Shown here piece by piece: positions 17,588 through 25,761 of a DNA stretch of 64,000 nt. The stretch's first letter is position 1; every line of letters begins with the position of its first letter. The position numbers and the translations under genes are program-made. Location of the stretch: assembly GCF_000934745.1 (NCBI RefSeq), contig NZ_JYNO01000001.1, positions 434,001 to 498,000 on the forward strand. Direction: 5' to 3'. The stretch is from Desulfonatronum thioautotrophicum (GTDB taxonomy: Bacteria; Desulfobacterota; Desulfovibrionia; Desulfovibrionales; Desulfonatronaceae). The notes beneath the pieces were generated by a model. That model saw only the letters and a list, made by a program, of their open reading frames with translations, had not been told where the DNA came from and did not search any database.

Positions 17588-18844
17588 ATGGCCCCATCCT
17601 CTCCGCCACCTGTCTCTCCAAACGCCCCCTGCCGCGTGGATGTCGTCGGCCTGGGACAAGGTCGGTGCACGGACTTGGATCACTGCCGCCGGGTGATTCA
17701 CGCTGCCGATGTCCTGGTCGCTGGAGAGCGGATTTTGACCGAGTTCCCGGACTTTCCCGGTGAACGGCTTGTGATCAAGGCACCGCTATCATCGATCCTG
17801 GAAAAACTGGATCAAGCCCGCGATGCCGGACGCCGGGTGGTGGTTTTGGTAGGCGGTGACCCCTGTTTCTTTGGGATTGGTCCGCTTTTGGTCCGGCGTT
17901 GGGGGCGGGAGAACGTGCGGCTGCACCCGGCCACGACCACACTTCAGGCCGCGGCGGCACTCCTGGGCATTGCCTGGCAGGATGTGGCCACGGTTTCCCT
18001 GCATGGCAGGAATCGCGCCACACCGCTTTTCGCCGCCCTGGGGCGCCATTCCTGGGTCGCCGTTTATACGGACCACGTGCACCCTCCCGCGACCCTGGCC
18101 GCAATGCTGCTGGAGCGCGGAGCGGACAACTTCCGGATGTGGGTGTTCGAGAATCTGGGTCTGGCTGACCAGCGCTGGGGGATGTTTCCCCTGGAAGAGG
18201 CCCAGACCAATGCTTTCTCGCCCTTGAACCTGGTCCTTTTGGAACGGCTCCAGGAGCCGAAGATCAGACTGACCCTGGGCATGTCTGAACATGACTACGT
18301 CCACGAACAGGGCCTGATCACCAAGCCGATGGTCCGGGCCGCGGCGCTGGCGGCACTCTCCTTGGAGCCTGAAAACCTGCTCTGGGATCTCGGTGCCGGA
18401 TGCGGCTCCGTGGGAATCGAGGCCGGATTGCTCCTGCCCGCGGGGGGCGTGGTGGCGGTGGAGAAAGAAGCTCGGAGGGTGGCCATGATCCGGAAAAATG
18501 TCCGCCGGACCAATGCGTTCTGGGTCCATGTCCTGCACGGACGGATGCCGGATTGTCTGACATACCTTCCCGAACCGGACCGCATTTTCCTCGGCGGCGG
18601 TCTTTCCCAAGGAGACAGCTTGCTGGAAACTGTCTGCACCCGGCTGAGGCCCGGCGGGCGACTCGTGGCCGCGCTGGTGCTGCTGGAAAGCCTCGAACAG
18701 GTCAGGGTCCATCTGGACCGACTGCATTGGCCTGTTGAGTTGCTTCAGGTTCAGGCCAGCCATGCGACGCCGCTGGCCGGTGGCGTGCGTCTGAACGCCC
18801 TGAACCCTGTTTTTTTGATCAGCAGCCGCAAACCGGACTCATGA
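17588..18844 (+). CDS. cbiET: Precorrin-6Y / cobalt-precorrin C5,15-methyltransferase (CbiET)
   Basis: 418 aa fusion for corrin ring synthesis. The N-terminal half (about 15-215) is a CbiE-type tetrapyrrole methylase (VDVVGLGQG, VVVLVGGDPCFFGIG, VSLHGR). The C-terminal half (about 225-415) is CbiT, with the SAM-binding motif LWDLGAGCGSVGIE. Together they methylate C-5 and C-15 and remove the acetate carboxyl of ring C. Start uncertain: the frame opens at 17528, and I chose ATG 17588 because the family starts close to VDVVG. The stop overlaps the start of cobM (ATGA), so translation is coupled. No cobalamin riboswitch was seen upstream. Confidence 0.9.
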   Translation: MAPSSPPPVSPNAPCRVDVVGLGQGRCTDLDHCRRVIHAADVLVAGERILTEFPDFPGERLVIKAPLSSILEKLDQARDAGRRVVVLVGGDPCFFGIGPLLVRRWGRENVRLHPATTTLQAAAALLGIAWQDVATVSLHGRNRATPLFAALGRHSWVAVYTDHVHPPATLAAMLLERGADNFRMWVFENLGLADQRWGMFPLEEAQTNAFSPLNLVLLERLQEPKIRLTLGMSEHDYVHEQGLITKPMVRAAALAALSLEPENLLWDLGAGCGSVGIEAGLLLPAGGVVAVEKEARRVAMIRKNVRRTNAFWVHVLHGRMPDCLTYLPEPDRIFLGGGLSQGDSLLETVCTRLRPGGRLVAALVLLESLEQVRVHLDRLHWPVELLQVQASHATPLAGGVRLNALNPVFLISSRKPDS

Positions 18845-19659
18845 GCCCGGCACCGCTTCCCGTCGTCCATTTCGTCGGCGCAGGACCGGGAGATCCGGAG
18901 CTGCTGACCCTCAAGGCCCAGCGACTGATCCGCGAAGCGGATCTGATCATCTATGCCGGTTCCCTGGTGCCAGTGGTCATGCTCGAGGGGGCCAAGGACT
19001 CCTGCCGGATCGTGGATTCCTCCGGCCTGACCCTGGATCAGACCCACGAGCTGATCCGCGACGCGGTCCGCTCAGGTCGGCGGGTGGTCCGGCTGCACAC
19101 CGGTGATCCGGGCCTCTACGGCGCGGTACGCGAACAGGCCCGCCTTCTGGACGCGGAGGGCATCTCCTACGCCGTGGTCCCCGGCGTGACCGCGGCCATG
19201 GCCGCCGCGGCCGCGGCCAACGTGTCCTTCACCATCCCCAAGATTTGCCAGACCCTGATTCTGACCCGTCTGGACGGCCGTACCCGGGTCCCTGAATTGG
19301 AACAGCTGCGGGGGCTGGCCGCTCACCAGGCGGCCCTGGCCGTGTATCTCAGCGGCCCCAACCACCAAAGGCTGGCCCAAGAACTGCTCGACGGCGGCTA
19401 CCCCCCGGACACCACGATCATCGCCGCCCACCGCGTCGGCTGGCCCGAGGAAGACATCCAGCGCCTGACCCTGGACAAACTGGCCAAGACCGAGGCAGAA
19501 CCTCTCTGGGAACGCCAGACCATCTTCCTCGTCCTCCCCAGCCAGGAACTGGCCACCACATCCAGACTGTACGCTCCGGAGTTCGAACATGGATTTCGGG
19601 GGGAAAGAGGAAGTTCTCCGGTGAGCGCAGTCGCAGAGGTCGCATCTTCCCGACAATAA
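18841..19659 (+). CDS. cobM: Precorrin-4 / cobalt-precorrin-4 C11-methyltransferase
   Basis: 272 aa SAM-dependent tetrapyrrole methylase (CobM/CbiF) that methylates C-11 of the corrin ring. Family motifs: VHFVGAGPGDPELLTLKAQRLI at the N-terminus, the GDPGLYGA loop with VRLHTGDPGLYG, YAVVPGVTAAMAAAA, and ILTRLDGRT. Length is normal, with a short extra tail of about 20 residues after the family's usual end. Its ATG overlaps the cbiET stop. The aerobic name cobM and anaerobic name cbiF cannot be separated from sequence alone; the CbiET fusion is found in both kinds of pathway. Confidence 0.92.
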   Translation: MSPAPLPVVHFVGAGPGDPELLTLKAQRLIREADLIIYAGSLVPVVMLEGAKDSCRIVDSSGLTLDQTHELIRDAVRSGRRVVRLHTGDPGLYGAVREQARLLDAEGISYAVVPGVTAAMAAAAAANVSFTIPKICQTLILTRLDGRTRVPELEQLRGLAAHQAALAVYLSGPNHQRLAQELLDGGYPPDTTIIAAHRVGWPEEDIQRLTLDKLAKTEAEPLWERQTIFLVLPSQELATTSRLYAPEFEHGFRGERGSSPVSAVAEVASSRQ

Positions 19660-19692
19660 TCATTTTTCAAAGAATAGCCTGGGAGGGTATTT

Positions 19693-19920
19693 ATGCATCA
19701 GGATGTCGTACTTATCGAGAAAGAGGCGTTGTCACTTCCCCTGGATCAACGAGCGCTTCTTGTTGAACGTCTCTTTCAGTCTCTGGGCCGAGAGGACGAA
19801 CTTATCACGCAAAGGTGGAGTGAAGAAGCCGAAAAACGGCTTGACGCATATTATGCCGGAAAGGTCTCTGCAGTGGATGGACCATCTTTTGTCGCGTCAC
19901 TTCGTCGAGAGCTGGCATGA
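19693..19920 (+). CDS. Addiction-module antitoxin
   Basis: 75 aa protein of the 'putative addiction module component' family (unstable antitoxin of RelE/ParE toxins): a short helical sequence with LPLDQRALLVERLFQSL and the typical WSEEAEKRLDAYYAGKVSAVDG motif near the C-terminus. The family normally has about 70-80 residues. GGGAGG lies upstream of the ATG. Its stop overlaps the start of the toxin gene (ATGA). The partner toxin is frameshifted, so this antitoxin has probably lost its target here. Confidence 0.9.
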   Translation: MHQDVVLIEKEALSLPLDQRALLVERLFQSLGREDELITQRWSEEAEKRLDAYYAGKVSAVDGPSFVASLRRELA

Positions 19921-20209
19921 ACTACAGGCTACTGACTACGGCCACGGAAGACTTGGCTCGCATTGCCCATTACTACGAACGTCGGGGTGGGGTCGTGAGT
20001 TTTTGGATGAGTTCGATGCCGTGATGTCAAAAGTATGCTCCTTTCCATCTGCTTGGAAGCAAATTGGAGCAAGGCATCAGCGATGTCTTTTTCGCCGTTT
20101 TCCCTATGCCGTGCTGTATACGACATCCGCTGAATCAATCGTTGTTTCAGGAGTCATGGATTTGCGGTCGGATCCAGAACGATTTCTGGAACGAATCCGG
20201 CGGACCTGA
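19917..20209 (+). pseudogene. ParE/RelE-type toxin, frameshifted
   Basis: Starting at ATG 19917 the frame reads MNYRLLTTATEDLARIAHYYERRGG, a typical ParE N-terminus, then leaves the family and stops 36 codons in. The continuation, GREFLDEFDAVMSKVCSFPS through RRFPYAVLYTT and VVSGVMDLRSDPERF, is found in the -1 frame down to 20209. Loss of a single base in the G-rich stretch about 19991-20001 explains it. Joined, the two parts give a full-length toxin of about 97 aa. Either the toxin is inactive or there is a sequencing error at the G-run. Confidence 0.85.
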
Positions 20210-20248
20210 TTGCTCATCCTTCCTTGTTGATATCAAGACGAAACCACC

Positions 20249-21235
20249 ATGCAAGACAACACGAAAATCTACGTAGCCGGCCATCGCGGCCTGGTTGGTT
20301 CGGCCCTGGTGCGGGTTTTGGAAGCCAAGGGGTGTCGGAACGTTCTTCAGCGGACCAGCGCGGAACTGGATCTGACCGATCAGGAAGCCGTACGCCGGTT
20401 TTTCGAGCAGGAACGTCCGGACTCCGTCTTCCTGGCCGCGGCCAAGGTGGGCGGAATCCTGGCCAACAACACCTATCCGGCCCAGTTCATCCACGTCAAT
20501 CTGGCCATCCAGACCAACGTGATCCACGAAGCCTGGCGTAGCGGAGTGCGCCGCCTGCTCTTCCTGGGTTCGTCCTGCATCTTTCCCCGGGATTGCCCCC
20601 AGCCCATGAAGGAAGAGTACCTGCTCACCGGCCCCCTGGAGCCCACCAACCGGCCTTACGCCGTGGCCAAGATCGCGGGCATCGAGATGTGCTGGGCCTA
20701 CAACCGGGAGTACGGCACCCGCTACCTGGCCGTGATGCCCACCAATCTCTACGGCCCCAACGACAATTACGACTTGGCCGGCAGTCACGTCATCCCGGCC
20801 ATGATCCGCAAATTCCACGAGGCCAAAGTCGCCGGTGCACCGCACGTCACCCTCTGGGGCACCGGCGCGCCGCGCCGGGAGTTCCTGCACGTGGACGACC
20901 TGGCCCGGGCCTGTGTATACCTGATGGACTTGCCCGAAACGGAGTATGCCGGGCTCTTAAAAGAGGACGTCGCACCGCTGCTGAACATCGGCTCCGGGGA
21001 GGATCAGACCATTCGGGAACTGGCCGAGATGGTCCGCGAGACGGTCGGGTATCAGGGGGATATCGTCTGGGATACGGGCAAGCCGGACGGCACTCCGCGC
21101 AAGCTCCTGGATGTCTCCCGGATGCGGAATCTGGGGTGGAAGCCTGTTTTGGATCTGCAAGAAGGCCTGGAAATGACGTATCAGGATTTCCTCGCCACCC
21201 CGCGTCTTCCGTCTTCAGCGACTGGCGCAGGGTGA
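20249..21235 (+). CDS. fcl: GDP-L-fucose synthase
   Basis: 328 aa extended short-chain dehydrogenase (Fcl/WcaG) that epimerises and reduces GDP-4-keto-6-deoxy-mannose to GDP-L-fucose. NADP-binding GHRGLVGSALVR is at residues 8-19. The catalytic set is visible as SSCIFP, then YAVAKIAG (Tyr-x3-Lys). NNTYPAQFI and the C-terminal WDTGKPDGTPRKLLD are family signatures. The partner GDP-mannose dehydratase (gmd) is not in the window. It probably feeds surface polysaccharide synthesis. Confidence 0.95.
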   Translation: MQDNTKIYVAGHRGLVGSALVRVLEAKGCRNVLQRTSAELDLTDQEAVRRFFEQERPDSVFLAAAKVGGILANNTYPAQFIHVNLAIQTNVIHEAWRSGVRRLLFLGSSCIFPRDCPQPMKEEYLLTGPLEPTNRPYAVAKIAGIEMCWAYNREYGTRYLAVMPTNLYGPNDNYDLAGSHVIPAMIRKFHEAKVAGAPHVTLWGTGAPRREFLHVDDLARACVYLMDLPETEYAGLLKEDVAPLLNIGSGEDQTIRELAEMVRETVGYQGDIVWDTGKPDGTPRKLLDVSRMRNLGWKPVLDLQEGLEMTYQDFLATPRLPSSATGAG

Positions 21236-21303
21236 ACTGACTGAAAACAGTCCCAGAGAGGATTTTGGGTCAGCCTTGCGCTAAGGTTCAAGTCGGGCAG
21301 AGA

Positions 21304-21975
21304 TCAGTACTGGAGGCCTGAGCGGCGTTTTCGTTGCATTCGCCCAGTCAGGAAACCGAAAAACCACGCTGTAAAGACAACACCGCCACCGAACAGAAAC
21401 CACCGTAGGCGCTCCGAGGCCCGAAGTTGCTCATTCTCGGAGCTGAGTTCTTGAACCCTGGTTTGCACCTGCTCCAGTTGCACCGTTGTGGTATCATGAC
21501 GTTGGCGAAGTTCCACGACATGGGCAGCCTCCGTGAGCAATGCCGCATGCTCCTGCTCCAGGGCGGCATAATTCTGCGCTGTTTCGGAAAGGGTGTTCTC
21601 CAGCTGCCGTGTTGTCGCTTCCAGCTCGGCGATGCGACCCAAAGCCCCACCGGATGCCTCCCGGAGATTTTCATGTTCTTGCTGCAATCGCTCCAGTTGC
21701 AGACGCGCGGGCAGCTCACTCGTCGTGAATCGCTGCAAAACCCACCCTGAACTGCCTTCCCCATCTCGCACGCGCAGCCAACCGTCGCCCTCCTCCAAAA
21801 CCGTCAGCAAGGTCCCGGAGGGCAGCATCTTCACGATTCGATGGTCCGTGGAAGGACCGGTCCGTTTGGTGATCTCTTGACGATCAGCAACGTAAATTGA
21901 TCTGGCATGCACGTCGTCAGTGCTGAACAAGAGGGAGAAAAAAAACAGCGAGGTCATCCATAAAAGTGTTTTCAT
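21304..21975 (-). CDS. SH3b-domain membrane protein with coiled coil (TIGR04211-like)
   Basis: 223 aa from ATG 21975, which gives a clean signal peptide (MKTLLWMTSLFFFSLLFSTDDVHA). Residues about 25-90 form a bacterial SH3 domain (VADRQEITKRTGPSTDHRIV, ending GWVLQRF), followed by a long coiled coil (about 95-190, Gln/Glu/Leu-rich) and one C-terminal membrane helix (FLFGGGVVFTAWFFGFLTG) with a basic tail. This is the layout of the YgiM/TIGR04211 family, a periplasmic protein anchored at the C-terminus. Role unknown; probably envelope-related. Confidence 0.85.
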   Translation of the reverse strand: MKTLLWMTSLFFFSLLFSTDDVHARSIYVADRQEITKRTGPSTDHRIVKMLPSGTLLTVLEEGDGWLRVRDGEGSSGWVLQRFTTSELPARLQLERLQQEHENLREASGGALGRIAELEATTRQLENTLSETAQNYAALEQEHAALLTEAAHVVELRQRHDTTTVQLEQVQTRVQELSSENEQLRASERLRWFLFGGGVVFTAWFFGFLTGRMQRKRRSGLQY

Positions 21976-22153
21976 AATATATGCGAACTCCACCTGGGGT
22001 GGTTACGGGAAATTGGTCTTCCATGTGAAAAAAATTGGAGGCAGACAATTTCGGAAAGGATGTAGTAAAGTGCCTGCCAACAGGATCCGCGGTTGCTGGC
22101 CAGCATAGGGAACTTGGCAGGATTTGCAAAGTGATGTGTGCTGGGCCGGAATT

Positions 22154-22432
22154 TCATGTTTCCCTGCATTCCCGATTCGTTCTTTTGTAACCAATGCCGG
22201 TCACCAAATGTTCACGTTCTAAGGATATTTCTGATTCCAATATCGTCGCGTACTCAATAGCGCTGACAGGCCCGATGTGCCGGAGTATGTTGTGCCGTAT
22301 CCGCCTGATGGCCCTCTCGGTCGCGTTGGACCGGGCACGGTTGGGCCGATTGCTCGACTTTTCATGCTGATGGAACAGGGCGTTGATCTCGCTGACTGAC
22401 ATGTCCGACACATCCTTGTCGAAAAAATGCAT
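22154..22432 (-). CDS. Hypothetical basic protein, 92 aa
   Basis: ATG 22432 is preceded by GGAGG at the right distance, which decides the start against a longer open frame. The product (MHFFDKDVSDMSVSEINALF...) has an acidic N-terminus and a very basic middle (NRPNRARSNATERAIRRIRHNI). No signal peptide, membrane segment or family I recognise. It could be a nucleic-acid-binding protein by charge alone. Base composition is AT-richer than the neighbouring core genes. Confidence 0.6.
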   Translation of the reverse strand: MHFFDKDVSDMSVSEINALFHQHEKSSNRPNRARSNATERAIRRIRHNILRHIGPVSAIEYATILESEISLEREHLVTGIGYKRTNRECRET

Positions 22433-22698
22433 AGCAAAACCTCCATCACGGGGCAAAAAACCATTTTTTTTGAATTTCAAGGTGATATATTGCCATCTCG
22501 CTGCCTGTGGCCAGGCTGGTCGGAAAAAGCCTCCCTCTCGGTGTGGGGCTTGTTTGTTCGCGGGAACGCGGAAATCGCGATGATCATGCATGCAAGAAAG
22601 ACGAGGCCCATGCCAATGAGATTGTGGACAAACATAAATTATCTCCAGGGGATTACCCATATGGGCACTACGGAAATGGCCATCTTTTCGATCAAAAT

Positions 22699-22968
22699 TC
22701 AATTACCCGCATCCTTTATCGCACCGTGCAGACGAAACATGTACCAGACATCCTCACACAGCCAATCCACTGTCGCCCGGGAATCATAAATTCCGAGGAA
22801 ATTTTCTGGATAGGTCTGGAGCAGCCTGGCATATTTCTTCGTTTCCGCACCAACCACCTGATGGTCAGTGCAGCTGAACAGAAAAACAGCTTTTGGTTGA
22901 CGCGTATTGTGAATTTTCTCAATACATGCAGAGGCCACGTCTTCCGCGGAGCAGGTTATTTTTTTCAT
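22699..22968 (-). CDS. Hypothetical protein, 89 aa
   Basis: Start ATG 22968 follows a purine-rich AGGAAG stretch; the frame upstream overlaps a terminator-like hairpin and is not used. The product (MKKITCSAEDVASACIEKIH) looks like a small alpha/beta fold with FLFSCTDHQVVGAETKKYA and three or four Cys. I do not recognise the family. A gap of 266 bp without a clear gene separates it from the next minus-strand gene. Confidence 0.55.
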   Translation of the reverse strand: MKKITCSAEDVASACIEKIHNTRQPKAVFLFSCTDHQVVGAETKKYARLLQTYPENFLGIYDSRATVDWLCEDVWYMFRLHGAIKDAGN

Positions 22969-23013
22969 TGTTGTCTCTTCCTTCCAAAAAAAAGGATCGT
23001 TGCTTTCTAAAAT

Positions 23014-23061
23014 GAAAGCGGGTTCCGGAGAAGAAGAATCGACTTCCTGAAACCCGCTTTC
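23014..23061 (-). terminator. Terminator-like hairpin after the small membrane-protein gene
   Basis: gaaagcgggtt (23014-23024) and aacccgctttc (23051-23061) form an 11-bp stem with a 26-base loop, 20 bp past the stop at 23081. Only a short T stretch follows on the minus strand. Confidence 0.55.
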
Positions 23062-23080
23062 CTGTTGCGGCACGTTCTGC

Positions 23081-23326
23081 TTACTGCATCACAGGGACGC
23101 GAACGACCTGCTCACCGACCTGAACGTCAACATGCTGGTCCGAAACTTCCTTGATCGTCCCCTGATGGGCATCTCCCTGACATTCCTCTGTCGTCTTCAC
23201 GATGCTCATTTCACCTTCATGGATGCAAACCACAACATCCTGGTCTTTTTCAAACGTTGCCGCGACTATGGCAAAGGGAATCATGATTACCAAACCCAGA
23301 ACGACACCAGTGATAAAGCCTCTCAT
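23081..23326 (-). CDS. Small membrane-anchored or secreted hypothetical protein, 81 aa
   Basis: The N-terminus MRGFITGVVLGLVIMIPFAIVAATF is a signal anchor or signal peptide. The remainder (about 55 residues) is acidic and contains two Cys (VVCIHEG, TEECQG), possibly a disulfide in the periplasm. The family is unknown to me. A hairpin terminator follows, so this is probably a single-gene unit. Confidence 0.6.
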   Translation of the reverse strand: MRGFITGVVLGLVIMIPFAIVAATFEKDQDVVVCIHEGEMSIVKTTEECQGDAHQGTIKEVSDQHVDVQVGEQVVRVPVMQ

Positions 23327-23722
23327 AGCACCTCCAACTCATTGATTCGCGTCGTGACGACGCGGCGGTTCGGAAGACATGCCCCAGCCCCAATGACCGG
23401 CGACGAATCCAACACAGCAACCCTCGTGCCACATAAAAGCTATTGATATTATAAAACTTTTGTTTAACTTCCGGAAGTATTCGCGCATCTGCCGTACACT
23501 GGTTTCATTTTTTGCACAGCTGGGCAGTCCATTTTCAATACCACGGCTTGTTTTCGAAGCTCAATTTATCCGCTTTTGAGATCCCTCTTTTTTTTGAGGC
23601 GAAGGGGTCGGTTTCGCCATGTGGACATTAATGCTGTGGTTGTGATCTCTGATCCGGCCTGCCAAGATGGTGGCGAGGCATGGGCACCGCAAGGCAACAC
23701 CAAAGGCAGAGAGGCAATCGGC

Positions 23723-25159
23723 ATGGCATCCAGACCGCTGCGCATCGGGATCACGACGAAACTCCTGGCCTGGAGTCTCGCCCTGATCACGATCTTTTAC
23801 ATTATAACTTTTGCTCTTTTCTTGGGGATCAAGGGGATCGTCTCTACGTCAGGGCGGATCGTCAATGAAGACTTCGCGACGATCACCCAATCTGACCAAG
23901 TCATGGATACCCTTCTGAGTTATCTTGAAAATCTGCGAAAGTACCAGATATTAGGACGAGAAGAATATCTATCAGCTTCCTGGGATCACTTGGAAAATCT
24001 TCAACTCCTGGTTGGTGGAACCGTCATCCGCAGGGATCATTCTCCGGGCCTTTTCTCCTTGCAAACAGACCTTGCAAAATATTTGCACAATGGGAATCAT
24101 GGACTCTTCCCCGGTGAAAATGAGGCCGAGCGCTGGATATCCTTGGTTTCGATGGACCGCATGGATCGCTTTGAGCGGATAAATACAAGCGTGCAGAGTA
24201 TTTACGCCAAAGGGGCCGCGGCATATCGCTGGGGTCTCATCGGACTTGCGACAGCAACCTTTTTGGGTATTGCCGCAAGTCTGGGAGTCGCCCTGCACCT
24301 GCATCGCTCCTTGCGGGCAATCCGGCAGGGAATCGGCAGGATGACCCATAATGAAGAGTTCCAGCCGATCCGCACGAATTCCTCAGATGAACTTGGGGAA
24401 CTGGCTGAAGCGTTCAATGCCATGGCCGAGCGCCTGGAGGTGGAAGCCCGAATGCGCGCGGAGTTCATATCCATGCTTAGCCATGAAATCCGTACTCCGC
24501 TGACGAGCATCCGGGAGGCTATCAGCCTCGTCCAAGACGGGGTTCTGGGCCCGGTTGACCAACGCCAGTCAGCCTACCTGGATATCGCCCAGAAGGAAGC
24601 CCACAGACTTTCCGATCTTCTCTCTAAATTGATGCAAATCTCCAATCTGGGTTCAAAAGGAATTGAACTCCATATCCAAGCCTTGCCCCTGCGGAATCTG
24701 GTTCAAGAAGCCATTCTGCGGGTCCAACCCATTGCCGTGAAAAAATCCATAACCATTGCTCCGCCGGATTTGGATGAGAATACCTGGGTTTTGGCCGACA
24801 AGGAGCATATTCAGCAAGTACTCTTTAACCTGTTGGGAAATGCCCTGAAGTTCACCCCCACGGATTCCCTGGTTACAATCAGCACCACGATGCGGAAGGT
24901 TTCCAATACGGTGAAAATTTGTGTCACGGACCAAGGGCCGGGAATTCCGCTCCAAGAGCAAAAATATGTCTTTGAGCGTTTCTACCGTGGAAAGAGCATC
25001 CAAAAAATTACCGATGGCGCCGGATTGGGGCTCAGCATTTCCCGGCAGATCATCGAAGCCCATTCAGGAGAAATATGGCTGGAAGAAACGGCGCCAACCG
25101 GAAGTGCCTTCTGTTTCACACTCCTCTTGGCTACGGACCGACATTTCGAGGGTTCATGA
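23723..25159 (+). CDS. Sensor histidine kinase, QseE/GlrK type
   Basis: 478 aa from ATG 23723 (frame open to 23576). Membrane helix at about 15-38, periplasmic sensor region of about 130 residues, second helix near 170-190, HAMP domain (LHRSLRAIRQGIGRMTH...), then HisKA with the H-box SMLSHEIRTPLTSIREA and HATPase with QVLFNLLGNALKFTP, GPGIP and GAGLGLSIS. All kinase boxes are intact. It forms an overlapping operon with a QseG-like lipoprotein and a sigma-54 response regulator, matching the QseE-QseG-QseF (GlrK-YfhG-GlrR) order of enterobacteria. It senses an envelope signal and phosphorylates the downstream regulator. Confidence 0.9.
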   Translation: MASRPLRIGITTKLLAWSLALITIFYIITFALFLGIKGIVSTSGRIVNEDFATITQSDQVMDTLLSYLENLRKYQILGREEYLSASWDHLENLQLLVGGTVIRRDHSPGLFSLQTDLAKYLHNGNHGLFPGENEAERWISLVSMDRMDRFERINTSVQSIYAKGAAAYRWGLIGLATATFLGIAASLGVALHLHRSLRAIRQGIGRMTHNEEFQPIRTNSSDELGELAEAFNAMAERLEVEARMRAEFISMLSHEIRTPLTSIREAISLVQDGVLGPVDQRQSAYLDIAQKEAHRLSDLLSKLMQISNLGSKGIELHIQALPLRNLVQEAILRVQPIAVKKSITIAPPDLDENTWVLADKEHIQQVLFNLLGNALKFTPTDSLVTISTTMRKVSNTVKICVTDQGPGIPLQEQKYVFERFYRGKSIQKITDGAGLGLSISRQIIEAHSGEIWLEETAPTGSAFCFTLLLATDRHFEGS

Positions 25160-25761
25160 AACGATCGCTTCGAACCACTGCTCTCTTTCTCGGGATTTTC
25201 CTGATCCCAATCTTCTGGGGCTGCACACCCGCAACAGCACCCTGGAGACTGGACAGAAGCATTTTACGACCCGCGGCAACCGAGCTGGACTGGAGCCTGG
25301 GCCATGAACGGTTGGCGCGGGCATTGAGCGCCTACCAGCGTGCGGACTACGTTGAAGCGCGATCACTGTTCCTGCGGGTAGCCTTGGAAACGGATACGGT
25401 GGATGTCCTGGACAGGACGATGCTGGGAGCAATTCTTTCCGGTTTGTTGTCTGCCGAAAACGTGGAGGAAGTCACACGGCATTTGCTTGATTTTGACAAT
25501 ATTGCCTCTGAAATTGAGACAGATGTTGGAATCATCACACCGGATCTCCTGCGGCCCATACTTCAGTTTGCCCTCGCATTCCATGAGGAACAACGGAGCA
25601 ACCGCAAGTTGCGTGATGAATTTGAGGGCAAGTCCAGGCAGATCGCTGCCCTGAAGAGCGAGATTTCCCTGTTGCGAACCCAGATCCAGGAATTGGAGGC
25701 GTTGTTTCAGTTTCTCGAGCAACAAAAACGTCAACTCACCATACCTGGGAGCGTCCGTTGA
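25156..25761 (+). CDS. QseG/YfhG-like outer-membrane lipoprotein
   Basis: 201 aa. Signal peptide with lipobox: FLIPIFWGC, Cys at about residue 23. The mature part is helical, with a C-terminal coiled coil (about 150-195: KSEISLLRTQIQELEALFQF). Its ATG overlaps the kinase stop (ATGA) and its TGA overlaps the TTG start of the response regulator. In E. coli the equivalent lipoprotein QseG activates the kinase; the same role is inferred from the identical gene order, since sequence similarity cannot be measured here. Confidence 0.8.
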   Translation: MKRSLRTTALFLGIFLIPIFWGCTPATAPWRLDRSILRPAATELDWSLGHERLARALSAYQRADYVEARSLFLRVALETDTVDVLDRTMLGAILSGLLSAENVEEVTRHLLDFDNIASEIETDVGIITPDLLRPILQFALAFHEEQRSNRKLRDEFEGKSRQIAALKSEISLLRTQIQELEALFQFLEQQKRQLTIPGSVR

